A DNA stretch of 54,995 nucleotides from Natrialba aegyptia DSM 13077 (GTDB taxonomy: Archaea; Halobacteriota; Halobacteria; Halobacteriales; Natrialbaceae), in the NCBI RefSeq assembly GCF_000337535.1, contig NZ_AOIP01000015.1, positions 42,068 to 97,062 of the forward strand. The letters are read 5' to 3'. Below are positions 8,760 through 17,335 of the stretch, piece after piece (position 1 is the stretch's first letter; each line of letters starts with the position of its first letter). The notes below the pieces were generated by a model. It did not search any database, was not told where the DNA came from, and saw only the letters and a program-made list of their open reading frames with translations. Both the position numbers and the translations under genes were made by a program.

Positions 8760-10187
8760 GTGTCAGGAACGGGTTCGGAACCGGAGCGAAAGCGCGTCGA
8801 TATGACATCGGGAGCGATTCCGCCGAAACTGTTGGCGCTGTCCTGGCCGCTCGTCCTTGGCAATCTCCTGCAGACGGTCTACAACCTCGCGGATATGTTC
8901 TGGGTCGGTCGGGTTGGCGACGGTGAAATCGCCGTCGCTGCGGTCTCGCTCATGTTTCCGCTGTCGTGGATGTTCGTCTCGACGGCGATGGGAATCACCG
9001 CGGCCACCATCGCGCTCGTCTCGCAGTACGTCGGCTCCGGAGACGACAGAAGGGCGGACCGCGTCGTGGCACAGACCGTGCTCCTGACGCTTACGGTTTC
9101 GACCGCTCTCGCCGTCGTCGGGCTCTCCTTCCGGCGACCGCTATTGGGACTCATCGGCGCTCGCGAGCAGGTGTTCGTCGAGGCGCTCGCTTACATCGAA
9201 ATCATCTTCCTCGCGCTGCCGCTCACCTTCCTGTTTTTCGCCTTTCGGGCCTCGCTGCAGGGTGCCGGCGACACGAAGACGGCGATGTGGCTCGTGTTCG
9301 TCTCCGCCGGCATCAACGTCGTGATCGACCCGTTTCTCATCCTCGGCTGGGGACCGTTCCCCGCGATGGGAACGCGCGGGGCCGCCGTCGCCACGTTCAT
9401 CTCGCGCGGACTCGCGACGGCCGCCGGCATCGCCATCCTGCTCGACGGGCGATTCGGCGTTCGACTCCGTCTCGCGGACCTCAAACCGAACCTCGACGTA
9501 CAACGGCAACTCGTCTCCGTCGGGACGCCCTCGACGGTCGACGGCTGGGCCCGTAGCTTCGCCTCGGTCGCGATGGCCGGGCTCGTCGCCCGGTTCGGCG
9601 CGACGCCGACCGCAGCCTACGGCATCGGCGTTCGACTGATGTCCGTCACGTGGTCGGTCGCCGGCGCTGTCGGCAACGCGGCGGCAACCGGCGTCGGTCA
9701 GAATCTCGGCGCGAGAACGCCCGACCGGGCCGCCGCCGTCGCGCGAACCGCGACCGGCGGCACGATGGGCTGTCTCTTCGTCGTCGCCGCCACCCTCTTT
9801 CTCGTTCCGGCACGGGCGATGGGCATCTTCGTCGACAACCCCGACGTGATCGCCGAAGGCGTTCGCTTCCTGCGGATCATGACGCCGTTCTGGGCGCTGT
9901 TCGCCGGTGTCATGGTCATCCAGGGCGCGTTTCGCGGTGCCGGAAACACGCTGGAGGCGATGGTCCTCTCTATCCTCTCTCGGTGGGTCTTTCGCCTCCC
10001 GGTCGCCCTCGTGCTCGCGTTCGCCTGGGCGGTGACGATTCCGGGACTCGACGTGACGGTCACCGGCCTCGACTGGGGAACCGAGGGCATCTGGTGGGCC
10101 TACTCCTTCGGCATGGTCCTCTCGTTCGTCGTCGCCGTCGCCTGGTTCCGCCTCGGCACCTGGAAACGCGGCATCGTCGGCGAGTGA
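8760..10187 (+). CDS. MATE family multidrug/metabolite exporter
   Basis: 475 residues and about 12 hydrophobic segments. MATE proteins export drugs or metabolites by Na+ or H+ antiport. The hallmarks of the family are present near the N-terminus: D-M-T-S-G-x-I-P, then N-L-L-Q-T-V-Y-N-L-A-D-M-F-W-V-G-R, and the paired repeat in the second half (G-I-G-V-R-L, A-A-T-G-V-G-Q-N-L-G-A). I chose GTG 8760 because family members have residues before D-x-T-S-G, and ATG 8802 would start inside that motif; a longer TTG start at 8637 is unlikely. The gene is divergent from GH97 and convergent with the flippase, whose stop lies 16 nt away. The substrate cannot be told. Confidence 0.9.
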   Translation: MSGTGSEPERKRVDMTSGAIPPKLLALSWPLVLGNLLQTVYNLADMFWVGRVGDGEIAVAAVSLMFPLSWMFVSTAMGITAATIALVSQYVGSGDDRRADRVVAQTVLLTLTVSTALAVVGLSFRRPLLGLIGAREQVFVEALAYIEIIFLALPLTFLFFAFRASLQGAGDTKTAMWLVFVSAGINVVIDPFLILGWGPFPAMGTRGAAVATFISRGLATAAGIAILLDGRFGVRLRLADLKPNLDVQRQLVSVGTPSTVDGWARSFASVAMAGLVARFGATPTAAYGIGVRLMSVTWSVAGAVGNAAATGVGQNLGARTPDRAAAVARTATGGTMGCLFVVAATLFLVPARAMGIFVDNPDVIAEGVRFLRIMTPFWALFAGVMVIQGAFRGAGNTLEAMVLSILSRWVFRLPVALVLAFAWAVTIPGLDVTVTGLDWGTEGIWWAYSFGMVLSFVVAVAWFRLGTWKRGIVGE

Positions 10188-10203
10188 GCCGCAGCCACCA
10201 CCG

Positions 10204-11898
10204 TCAACCCACCGGCAACCACCGCTCGAGCGCCGGACTGAACTCGCCGAGCATGCGAGCGTCCTCCTCGGTGAACGCATCCGTGACGACCAGCGAACCC
10301 AGATAGACGCCGACCACGACGACCGGCAGCAACCCGACGATCAGCAGCCCCGACTCGAACACGACCACGATCGGTACACCCGCAATCGTCGCCGGGATGC
10401 CGGCACCCACAACTCTGGCGAAATCCCGGGTAAACGGCTGAATCCCGTCGATAACGTACACTTCTCCGAGCGTGAGCCCGCCCACCAAAACCAGCGCCGT
10501 CGCCGACCCGATCGCCGCCCCCTCGATCCCGACCACCGGCACGAGCGCCATCGACACGAGGAAATTCGCCCCGAAGAGCACGAGCGTGTTGGCGAAGACG
10601 ATCCGCGAGTACCCCATCCCCTGCAACAGCGAGCCGTTCGGCCCGCCGACCGTCACGTTGAACAAAAACGCTCCGCACAGCAACACGACGACGAGATTCG
10701 CCTCGGCGTACTGGGGCGTGTACAGCACGGCGAGATACGAACTCGCGCCCAGCGAGAGGACGATCGCGATCGGCAGGGTGAGGCCGGCGATCCACCGGGC
10801 GGCCACCCGAAACCGCCGTTCGACGAGTTCAGTGTCGTCCTTGGTTTCGGCGATGAGCGGTTTGAACACGGGCGAGAGGGAGTTGAAGATGATCATCAGG
10901 CCGGAGCCGAGCATGTAGCCGACCCGGTAGATGCCGACGTCGTCGGCGTCGAGGAAGTAGCCGACGACGAAGTAGTCGACCTGTCCCATCAGGACGAAGA
11001 CGACGCTGGTCATCGCGAGCGGGAGCGAGTAGGTGACGAGCGGGCGAACCGGGACGAGTTCGATATCGCTCGTCAGGAGGCCCCGGGCGCGTGCTCTGGA
11101 GACGAAGGCGAACGCGCCGACGGCGATGGCGACGAACAGGCCGACGACGTAGCCGATGATCAGGGCGAGGAGGCCGAGACTGGCGAGCAGGAGGCCGGCC
11201 GTCACGCCGAAGCGGACGAGCGGCCTGACGATATCGCGCATGAGAACGCGGTACTGGAGTTGTTTGATGCTGTAGGCGGAGGTAAGCACCACTCTGTAGA
11301 TCGCGAGCATCGGAATGGTTACCGACAGGTACAGGAGTGCGACCTGCATCGAGGGTTCCTGAAAGAGGTCGCCGATGGTTCGCGAGCCGGCCGCGAGCGC
11401 GACCGCGACGATCGACGAAGCCACGAGGACGACCGCGGTGACCTGAACGATGACGCCCGTCGCCTTGCCCTGTTCGCCCGCGTCGAGGTACTGCGGGACG
11501 AAGTAGTCGATTGCGAGCGGCAACCCGAGATTGGCAAAAACTTGGGTGAAGAGGATGACGGAGGTCGCGAGGACGAACAGCCCGTAGATCGAGGGGCTGA
11601 CGAACCGGGTCATCAGCATGACGATCGCGAAGCCGAACGCGCCCTTGACGACGTTCCCGATGAACGTGATGCCGCCCTGTTTTGCGAGGGTCGTGATCCC
11701 CTCGTCGTGGGCGGTTTCGGCGGTGGACAAGGGGGTAGATGCGGATTCAGGGCCAGGGACAGAATCAAACTCGGAATTCGAATCAGGATCAGTGCCGGGG
11801 CCGGACGCACTGTCGGATCCGTCCTCGACATCGGACGGCGTTCCCGTCCCGGACGCGGACGCGGAATCACCCTCGGCAGCACCATTACGCTCGGTCAT
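10204..11898 (-). CDS. Polysaccharide flippase (MVF/Wzx-type, oligosaccharide transporter)
   Basis: 564 residues. The first 75 or so residues are a cytoplasmic acidic Ser/Asp/Gly-rich tail; then T-L-A-K-Q-G-G-I-T-F-I-G-N begins a 12-14 TM flippase of the polysaccharide biosynthesis family, with T-R-F-V-S-P-S-I-Y-G-L-F typical of archaeal Wzx-like proteins. It is expected to move lipid-linked sugars across the membrane for S-layer N-glycosylation or exopolysaccharide. No glycosyltransferase lies next to it, so the pathway is not shown by context. The ATG has a clear SD (GAGGTGAT at 11905-11912). Confidence 0.9.
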   Translation of the reverse strand: MTERNGAAEGDSASASGTGTPSDVEDGSDSASGPGTDPDSNSEFDSVPGPESASTPLSTAETAHDEGITTLAKQGGITFIGNVVKGAFGFAIVMLMTRFVSPSIYGLFVLATSVILFTQVFANLGLPLAIDYFVPQYLDAGEQGKATGVIVQVTAVVLVASSIVAVALAAGSRTIGDLFQEPSMQVALLYLSVTIPMLAIYRVVLTSAYSIKQLQYRVLMRDIVRPLVRFGVTAGLLLASLGLLALIIGYVVGLFVAIAVGAFAFVSRARARGLLTSDIELVPVRPLVTYSLPLAMTSVVFVLMGQVDYFVVGYFLDADDVGIYRVGYMLGSGLMIIFNSLSPVFKPLIAETKDDTELVERRFRVAARWIAGLTLPIAIVLSLGASSYLAVLYTPQYAEANLVVVLLCGAFLFNVTVGGPNGSLLQGMGYSRIVFANTLVLFGANFLVSMALVPVVGIEGAAIGSATALVLVGGLTLGEVYVIDGIQPFTRDFARVVGAGIPATIAGVPIVVVFESGLLIVGLLPVVVVGVYLGSLVVTDAFTEEDARMLGEFSPALERWLPVG

Positions 11899-11904
11899 AT
11901 CACG

Positions 11905-11912
11905 ATCACCTC
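11905..11912 (-). promoter_or_regulatory. Shine-Dalgarno of the flippase gene
   Basis: GAGGTGAT on the minus strand, 6 nt before the ATG at 11898; a near-perfect haloarchaeal SD that fixes the start. Confidence 0.75.
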
Positions 11913-12005
11913 GTCTTCGGTCCCGCCGTCCGCGTTCTCGCCCGTTCGCCGACGCTGTCCGCGCCGCCCGTTTCGTCCGCTCGTCAGCGGACCCACCCGA
12001 TCACG

Positions 12006-12419
12006 CTACACGCCCGTCACCGGCTCGAGTTCGTATCCCGCGACCGCGGCCGCCTGCTCGCCGAACTGGGGGAACTCGACCTCGAACGACCACTCCTCGC
12101 CCGAGGACACGTCCTCGTCGACGTGTTCGATGACGCGTTCGAGTTCAGCCCCCGCGGCGTCGACGAACGTCGCCCGGATTTCGACGTAGTTGAGCGTGCG
12201 GTCGCCGACGTTTTTGACGACCGCCCAGACGAACACGCGTTCGTCCTCGGTATCGGGATCGACGCGAACGAGGTCATCCCAGACGATGTCTACGTCACCG
12301 GCCCCGGGTTCGGTGAGGTCCTCACCATCGTCGTCGATGAACTCGAGACAGCCCGCAGCGCCCGCGGAGAGAACCGTGCCGGCGAGGGCCAGAACCGAGC
12401 GACGGTGCAGCCGGGACAT
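12006..12419 (-). CDS. FxLYD-domain lipoprotein
   Basis: 137 residues. The N-terminus has twin arginines (H-R-R-S-V-L-A-L-A) and a lipobox with cysteine after A-G-A-A-G, so a Tat-exported lipoprotein anchored outside the membrane. The rest, about 40-135, looks like the FxLYD fold: V-F-V-W-A-V-V-K-N-V-G-D-R-T-L-N-Y-V-E-I and a following beta-sandwich. FxLYD proteins are extracellular beta domains without known activity. It lies 107 bp upstream of the flippase start on the same strand; whether they are cotranscribed is unclear. Confidence 0.8.
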   Translation of the reverse strand: MSRLHRRSVLALAGTVLSAGAAGCLEFIDDDGEDLTEPGAGDVDIVWDDLVRVDPDTEDERVFVWAVVKNVGDRTLNYVEIRATFVDAAGAELERVIEHVDEDVSSGEEWSFEVEFPQFGEQAAAVAGYELEPVTGV

Positions 12420-12578
12420 CTGCCGTGTGTAGACGAGGCTGGACCTTCAGCGTTCGGGTCGGCCTCACGGCCGGCAATAGCCGGTCGGCACCCGCGGTGT
12501 GAGCGCCGACGCTGGCTCACCGCGCCCGGTCGAAAGCGGGTCGGTTTTACACGTCCGCGCCCAACCGCCCCTATCGTC

Positions 12579-13316
12579 ATGGAGTGTCGTCACTGCGCCT
12601 CGCCGCTCGAGAAACCCGGCGACTTCTGTCTGGTCTGTCGCGAAGAGAACACCGAAGCGGTCGTTCTCGAGGCCGCACGCGACCGAGTGACGCTGACGAT
12701 GCTCGCGGCGGAAGACGACCGCGACCGGACAGAGCCAGTTCTCGGCGAGACGACGATCACGACGACGCCCGAAGACGGCGAGAACGAACCGATCGAACTC
12801 CGGAACTTCGCCGGGTTGGTCGGTGACGAGATCCGGCGCAAGCGTCCCGAGGAGGTCTATGCGGGCGGCGAGCGTACCGTCATCCGTGCAGTCCGCGAAG
12901 ACGTCCACCACAAGTTCTACCGCGTCGATGCCGACGATCCGGTCGGGGAAGTTCGCAAGCGCCGCGGGACGCGAGCCCTCGACGTCGTGGAGACGCCGCC
13001 GGTGGAGAAGATCGGCGGGAGTCACTCCACGCTGATCGGGGGGCGGACGGGGATGCAGGCGATTCAGACCGTGGCCGGACATCCCCACGTCAAGAAGGTG
13101 ATTCCCGGACCGATCGATGCGGGCGGAAACGGCTCTCAGTCGGGGCTGCGGGCGAAAGTGACGCGTGCCGACGACGGCGGCAACGTGCGAATGTTGCTCC
13201 GGGACGGCTCGAGCGTGCAGGAAAATCGCATCGTGACGACCGCTCGCGACCGGGAGATGGGCGAGCGAATCCGTGCGGATCTCAACGACGTGCTCGCAGA
13301 GGACGAGTTCCGGTAG
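12579..13316 (+). CDS. DUF2103 family predicted metal-binding protein
   Basis: 245 residues. A zinc-knuckle pattern stands at the very N-terminus (C3, C6, C17, C20). The C-terminal half carries K-I-G-G-S-H-S-T-L-I-G-G-R-T-G-M, which I recognise as the conserved core of DUF2103, plus G-H-P-H-V-K-K-V-I-P-G. The family is archaeal and uncharacterised; the histidines and cysteines suggest metal binding, and its basic core could bind nucleic acid, but that is inference. ATG 12579 is chosen because it directly precedes the zinc motif; the open frame further upstream is antisense to the FxLYD gene. Confidence 0.82.
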   Translation: MECRHCASPLEKPGDFCLVCREENTEAVVLEAARDRVTLTMLAAEDDRDRTEPVLGETTITTTPEDGENEPIELRNFAGLVGDEIRRKRPEEVYAGGERTVIRAVREDVHHKFYRVDADDPVGEVRKRRGTRALDVVETPPVEKIGGSHSTLIGGRTGMQAIQTVAGHPHVKKVIPGPIDAGGNGSQSGLRAKVTRADDGGNVRMLLRDGSSVQENRIVTTARDREMGERIRADLNDVLAEDEFR

Positions 13317-13427
13317 GGAGTCGTTTGCAGTGGGTGCTGACAAATACTGTCACTAGTCGATGGAAGTGACACTCACTGCTGGTTGTCGGCCCTTTATCCG
13401 TGCATCTGTAATTAGATATAATTAGCC

Positions 13428-13652
13428 ATGCTCGAGCGCGCCGACGCGATCCTGGCTATGATTCCGCTGCTCGCAGTGAGCGGACTCGCGTTGCGATCCC
13501 TGATCGCGGTGACGGGCGTGGGGACGGGGCTCCTCGCGGCACCGCTCACCCCGGCCGGTCCGCTCGTTGCGCTTGCGGTCGTCTTCCGGGAGTTACTCGT
13601 CGGACCAGTTGCCGATCGGGCTGCGGATGATGCACAAACGACTGACGAGTAG
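13428..13652 (+). CDS. Small hydrophobic protein with probably two membrane segments
   Basis: 74 residues with hydrophobic stretches at about 8-27 and 37-57 and a hydrophilic acidic C-terminus. It is not a family I can name; small two-helix proteins of this kind are common in haloarchaea. AT-rich DNA just upstream (aattagatataattagcc, ending at the ATG) is a plausible promoter. It sits alone between the DUF2103 gene and rpl37ae. Confidence 0.6.
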   Translation: MLERADAILAMIPLLAVSGLALRSLIAVTGVGTGLLAAPLTPAGPLVALAVVFRELLVGPVADRAADDAQTTDE

Positions 13653-13713
13653 TGACTCGGTCGCTGGCGGCGCGCTACCGACACGAAAAAGCGGGCGGGA
13701 ACACTAACTCAAC

Positions 13714-13722
13714 AGGTTTAAG
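13714..13722 (+). promoter_or_regulatory. Candidate TATA box for the rpl37ae-rpoP-pcc1 genes
   Basis: AGGTTTAAG lies about 30 nt before the ATG at 13750, the spacing expected for a haloarchaeal promoter giving an almost leaderless mRNA. Inference from position and composition. Confidence 0.5.
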
Positions 13723-13749
13723 AATCCACTCCGGATAGACAGCAGTACT

Positions 13750-14013
13750 ATGGCCGATAAAGGAACCATCGGTAGCGCGGGCCGCTTTGGCGCACGCTAC
13801 GGTCGCGTCGCCCGGCGTCGCATCAGCGAGATCGAAGACGACATGGAGAACGCACAGGTCGACGGTGACGACGTGACACGCGTCGGGACCGGTATCTGGA
13901 AGAACGAAGCGACCGGCGAAGTCTTCACCGGCGGTGCCTACCGTCCGGAGACGCCCGCCGGTCGCACCGTTCAGCGCTCGATCCGCGCTGCGCTCGCCGA
14001 GGACGACGACTAA
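13750..14013 (+). CDS. rpl37ae: Large ribosomal subunit protein L37Ae (eL43), zinc-less variant
   Basis: 87 residues. N-terminus [17 protein letters not shown] and C-terminus [15 protein letters not shown] match L37Ae, which binds 23S rRNA in the large subunit. Usual family members hold a zinc ion with four cysteines (C-x2-C ... C-x2-C) between these ends; this protein contains no cysteine at all, and the positions are filled by D/V/K/N/E residues while G-T-G-I-W-K is kept. The fold must be stable without zinc. It is followed 22 bp later by rpoP. Confidence 0.92.
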   Translation: MADKGTIGSAGRFGARYGRVARRRISEIEDDMENAQVDGDDVTRVGTGIWKNEATGEVFTGGAYRPETPAGRTVQRSIRAALAEDDD

Positions 14014-14035
14014 CGCCTCTCTATCCCCTCTTAGA

Positions 14036-14170
14036 ATGAGTTACAAGTGCTCCCGCTGTAAACGTGACGTGCAACTCGACGAGTACGGCGGCGTCCGCTG
14101 TCCCTACTGCGGTCACCGCGTGCTCCTGAAAGAACGCAGTCGTGACGTCAAGGAAGTCGACGTCAACTAA
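14036..14170 (+). CDS. rpoP: RNA polymerase subunit P (Rpo12/Rpb12)
   Basis: 44 residues, the usual length. A single zinc ribbon, C5-x2-C8 ... C22-x2-C25 ([15 protein letters not shown]), ends in the basic tail H-R-V-L-L-K-E-R-S that contacts the Rpo3/Rpo2 platform of the archaeal RNA polymerase. The ATG at 14036 is the only sensible start. It lies just after rpl37ae, as in most archaea, and keeps its zinc site although L37Ae next door has lost its own. Confidence 0.95.
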   Translation: MSYKCSRCKRDVQLDEYGGVRCPYCGHRVLLKERSRDVKEVDVN

Positions 14171-14343
14171 CGCCGACCGCCCGTCTGTGACCGTCGGTAT
14201 CGACGCCGATACGGGACTCACCCCTGCGACGTCGAACTCGGCGACACCTAGTCCCAGGCCGCGGCCATGCCGGCGTCGACGGCCGATGACTGCCCACAAC
14301 AGCGTTCAGTTTTGAACTACTCAACTCTCAAACACCGATTTCC

Positions 14344-14610
14344 GTGGCCTCACACGACACACTCCTCGAGTTCGACTACGAATCGTCCGAGCGGGCAACA
14401 GTCGTCGCCGAGAGCGTCGCTCGCGAGATCGGTGAGATCGACGACGAGCGCTCCCGGACAACGATCGAGCGGGACGGATCGGTCGTCACGATTCGGATCG
14501 ATGCCGAGGACGTGATCGCACTTCGGGCAGCGGTGAATACCTGGTTTTCGCTGATCGATGTCGCCGAACGCACGGCGGAGATCGGTGTCGCTGCGCGCCG
14601 CGACCGTTAA
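14344..14610 (+). CDS. pcc1: KEOPS complex subunit Pcc1
   Basis: 88 residues from a GTG start. The pattern LLEFDYESSERATVVAESV with S-R-T-T-I-E-R-D-G and the C-terminal helix A-L-R-A-A-V-N-T-W-F matches Pcc1, the small dimerising subunit of KEOPS, which works with Kae1, Bud32 and Cgi121 to make t6A37 in tRNAs that read ANN codons. The location after rpoP is the conserved archaeal context. An AT-rich stretch upstream (caactctcaaacaccgattt) and no SD suggest its own weak promoter or read-through from rpl37ae. Confidence 0.88.
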   Translation: MASHDTLLEFDYESSERATVVAESVAREIGEIDDERSRTTIERDGSVVTIRIDAEDVIALRAAVNTWFSLIDVAERTAEIGVAARRDR

Positions 14611-14769
14611 TCGACGGAACCATGTCAGTACTGGTACTAATACTGGTTTCCGGTTCCAGTGCCGGTTTCCGGTGAACTCGTTCCGCCTCGAGCCCATCGG
14701 TACGACTGCGACTGTGGCCGCGGCAGTTGCTGGTTTCCGTTTTTTGCCCGCCGTCGTCGAAGCCGGCGT

Positions 14770-15255
14770 ATGTCGACAGCCGCCGGTACGCGTCGTCGAT
14801 TGGTGCTCGCTGGCGGAACGATCGGGTTCGGGTTCGGCGCGGTCATCGACACCGTGGTCTTTCACCTGACGTTCCAGACGCACCACCTCCTCTCGGGATA
14901 CTACGATCCGTACAGTCTCGACGGGTTGCGGACGAACGTCATGTTCGACGGGCTCTTTCTGGTGGCGACGCTCGGAATCACGCTCGTGGGGCTCGGGTTG
15001 CTCTGGCGGCTCGTCAACGGAACCGCCGAACGGTTTTCGACCCGGTACCTGCTCGGTGCGATCGTCGTCGGTGCGGGCGTGTTCAACGTCTACGACGGCA
15101 TCGTCGACCACTACGTGCTCGACCTGCACAACGTCGTCCACGGAACGGAGGCGTGGAATCCGCCGTGGGTCGTCGTGAGCGTCCTGTTGCTCGTCCTCGG
15201 TCTGGTCCTCCTCCGAACGGCTGACGGCCCCGTTCTGACCGCTGATACGGAATAG
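14770..15255 (+). CDS. DUF2243 family membrane protein
   Basis: 161 residues with four predicted membrane helices. The motifs G-A-V-I-D-T-V-V-F-H, H-H-L-L-S-G-Y-Y and N-V-Y-D-G-I-V-D-H-Y-V-L are the histidine-rich signatures of DUF2243, a family of unknown function that may bind metal or heme through these residues. The ATG at 14770 starts a short basic N-terminus (T-R-R-R). It sits between pcc1 and prefoldin, breaking the usual core cluster. Confidence 0.82.
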   Translation: MSTAAGTRRRLVLAGGTIGFGFGAVIDTVVFHLTFQTHHLLSGYYDPYSLDGLRTNVMFDGLFLVATLGITLVGLGLLWRLVNGTAERFSTRYLLGAIVVGAGVFNVYDGIVDHYVLDLHNVVHGTEAWNPPWVVVSVLLLVLGLVLLRTADGPVLTADTE

Positions 15256-15302
15256 TTCAAGTGATTCCCCGTCGGTCCGGCGAAACAAGTTGGTAGGTGC
15301 GA

Positions 15303-16433
15303 CTACCGCGTATCGAGCGGCAGCCGAACCGTCGTTGATTCGAGAAACGCCGTCTCGTACCCTTCGTGACGCGCCATCTGCGGCGGCGTCTCGAGGGTGA
15401 TCGAGAGGGTGTCGCCGCGCTCGATGGTGTTCGGATCGACGGGCGTTCGATAGTGGTGTCCGTGCCGCGGGTCGATCGTCCCTTCGAGCGGCCCGCCGGC
15501 GATCCGATCACCGTCTGTCGAGATCGTAGCCGTCAGCGACGCAAACGGAAGTGCGTACCGGTTGTACGCCGTCCGCGTCGTCACCGCGAGCGCTGGAGCG
15601 TCCGTTCCCGCCGCGTTTCGGGCATCGTCCTCGACGAACGCGGCGACGTAGGCGATATCGTCGCTCGTTTCGGATCCGAGCCGAGTGACACCATCGCGAT
15701 CGAGCGCGAGTTCAGCGGACTCGGTACGTTCGCCATCACTATCGCGGCCGCGACCGTGTTCGCCTCCGGCGTGGTCAGCCATCGGTGCGAGCGCGTCGGA
15801 TTCGCCTCGGCCCTCGTCCGCGTCGATCAGCCGGCGCTCGAGTGCATCGATCGCGGCGGCCTCGTACTCGAACTCGAGGTCGACGGTCGTCGTCCCAAAG
15901 TCACCGGCGAGGGAACCGGTCGGCGCGGCACTTGGCGGGCCGACTCGGACCGTCGCCGTGTAGGTCCCATCGCCGTCGAGCGGGACGTTATCGCCGTAGT
16001 GGGGCCCCATTCGCTGCGAGAGCATCGGCCAGAGATCTCGCTGGTCGATTCGCTCGCCGTCGTCGCTCGCCCTCCCGCGCCGAATCCGCACCGTCACCGG
16101 TGCAGGGAGAATCACACCCGTCTCCGCATCCCGAACGACCACCATCAGGTGGAGTGCGTGTCGGGATCGAACGTCGGCCCGGCTCCGCTCCGCGCCGGTG
16201 ACGACCCAGAAGGAGTGCGGGCGCGACCCCAGCAGCGAGAGTTCGCGCCCGGCTGCGGTCGTCTTCGCGTAGGGAAGCATCTCGTCGACGTGGGGTGGCA
16301 CGTAGACGCCCTCGGGCGGGTCGACCACGAGTTCGCGCCAGGCGTCCTCGCGCCGGAGCGTCTCGAGACAGCCGGCGGTAAGCGAGACCGAGAGGGCGGA
16401 CCCGCCAGCTGTGAGTACGTTGCGGCGTCGCAT
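15303..16433 (-). CDS. Tat lipoprotein with Tp34/P19-type iron-binding domain
   Basis: 376 residues. ATG 16433 gives M-R-R-R-N-V-L-T and a lipobox cysteine after L-T-A-G, a Tat lipoprotein; the longer frame to 16514 adds no signal. The first half resembles the periplasmic high-affinity iron proteins P19/Tp34 (P-H-V-D-E-M-L-P-Y ... H-S-F-W-V-V-T-G ... M-G-P-H-Y-G-D-N-V), in which His and Met residues bind Fe or Cu. The second half (about 260-370) is another beta domain with H-G-H-H-Y, and the two are joined by an acidic linker rich in His/Gly/Glu. I recall similar haloarchaeal proteins annotated as DUF7350/iron transporter. Role in metal capture is inferred. Confidence 0.78.
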   Translation of the reverse strand: MRRRNVLTAGGSALSVSLTAGCLETLRREDAWRELVVDPPEGVYVPPHVDEMLPYAKTTAAGRELSLLGSRPHSFWVVTGAERSRADVRSRHALHLMVVVRDAETGVILPAPVTVRIRRGRASDDGERIDQRDLWPMLSQRMGPHYGDNVPLDGDGTYTATVRVGPPSAAPTGSLAGDFGTTTVDLEFEYEAAAIDALERRLIDADEGRGESDALAPMADHAGGEHGRGRDSDGERTESAELALDRDGVTRLGSETSDDIAYVAAFVEDDARNAAGTDAPALAVTTRTAYNRYALPFASLTATISTDGDRIAGGPLEGTIDPRHGHHYRTPVDPNTIERGDTLSITLETPPQMARHEGYETAFLESTTVRLPLDTR

Positions 16434-16518
16434 CGCTCGTTCACTCCGTACACTCCACCGCCACGCGGGAAGGGCTACGGGCTGCACCAGCAGCCCGGCG
16501 CTGTCCGAACGCAAAGCT

Positions 16519-16528
16519 TGGCTTTATC
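16519..16528 (+). promoter_or_regulatory. Candidate TATA box for prefoldin beta
   Basis: TTGGCTTTATC centred about 28 nt before ATG 16553, the expected spacing for leaderless transcription. Confidence 0.5.
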
Positions 16529-16552
16529 AGTGCGGAGGGCGACGGTCGAGAC

Positions 16553-16951
16553 ATGCAAGGGAATCTGCCGCCGGAGGCACAGGAGAAAATCGAACAGCTT
16601 CAGGACCTGCAAGAGACCGCCCAGCAGGTCGCCGTCCAGAAACAGGAGACCGAATCGGGTCTCACCGAGGCCCAGAACGCCCAGAACGAACTCGAGAACA
16701 TCGACGAGGACACCACGATGTACCGGCAGGTCGGCGACCTCCTCGTCGAGACGGACTACGAGGCAGCCGAGGACGACCTCGACGAAAAGGTCGACTCGCT
16801 CGAACTCCGCCTCGAGACCCTCGAAAAGCAGGAAGATCGCGTCCAGGACCAGTTCGAGAGCCTGCAGGACGAACTCGAAGACCTGCTCGGCGGCGCGGGC
16901 GGCATGGGCGGCCCGGCCGGCCCCGGCGGCCCGGGTGCAGGCGGCGCGTAA
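16553..16951 (+). CDS. pfdB: Prefoldin subunit beta
   Basis: 132 residues. Two long amphipathic helices (about 5-50 and 75-118) flank the hairpin [17 protein letters not shown], the prefoldin beta signature. With the alpha subunit it forms a hexameric jellyfish chaperone that passes unfolded proteins to the thermosome. The C-terminus is a Gly/Pro/Ala-rich tail with G-G-M-G-G-P, like the thermosome tail and commonly seen in haloarchaeal prefoldin. Likely in one operon with the DUF3194 gene, 6 bp downstream. Confidence 0.95.
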   Translation: MQGNLPPEAQEKIEQLQDLQETAQQVAVQKQETESGLTEAQNAQNELENIDEDTTMYRQVGDLLVETDYEAAEDDLDEKVDSLELRLETLEKQEDRVQDQFESLQDELEDLLGGAGGMGGPAGPGGPGAGGA

Positions 16952-16957
16952 CTGTCG

Positions 16958-17236
16958 ATGTCGACCAGTGATTCGACGGACGAGCGACCGAACGAGCCGA
17001 CCGACGAGGAAGTCGTCCAGACGGCCGCCGAGGCCGCAGAAGGGCTGATCTTCTCGCGGTACAAGCAGTCGAACGTACGCGATCTCGACGTGACGGTGTC
17101 GTTCGAGGACGGCGTTCTCGAAGTCGACGTCTATCTCAACGCGCCCGAGCGTGACAGCGGGACTGACCCGGAGGAGGTTGCAGACGAGGCCGCACGCGTT
17201 GCTCGCGAGGCGGTCGACGACCTGTTCGGGGAATAA
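16958..17236 (+). CDS. DUF3194 family protein
   Basis: 92 residues, acidic. The core E-E-V-V-Q-T-A-A-E-A-A-E ... V-R-D-L-D-V-T-V-S-F-E-D-G-V-L-E-V-D-V-Y-L fits DUF3194, a small alpha/beta family that in archaea almost always follows prefoldin beta, as here with 6 bp spacing. Function unknown; co-transcription with the chaperone suggests a role in folding or translation. Start is the first ATG after the prefoldin stop. Confidence 0.85.
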   Translation: MSTSDSTDERPNEPTDEEVVQTAAEAAEGLIFSRYKQSNVRDLDVTVSFEDGVLEVDVYLNAPERDSGTDPEEVADEAARVAREAVDDLFGE

Positions 17237-17335
17237 TTCTCCAGCGTCCTCTCTGTCGCCTGTTCGCCTGTTTTCACACCCCTTTGAGCCACCCGTCCAA
17301 CCGGAAGCGACCGGCACGAATCCAAGACAACCGTG

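Noticed and set aside
9141-10280. 379-codon minus-strand ORF over the MATE gene
   Set aside because: Composition (Arg/Glu/Asp/Gly) mirrors the MATE codons and it has no motif; MATE on the plus strand is certain.
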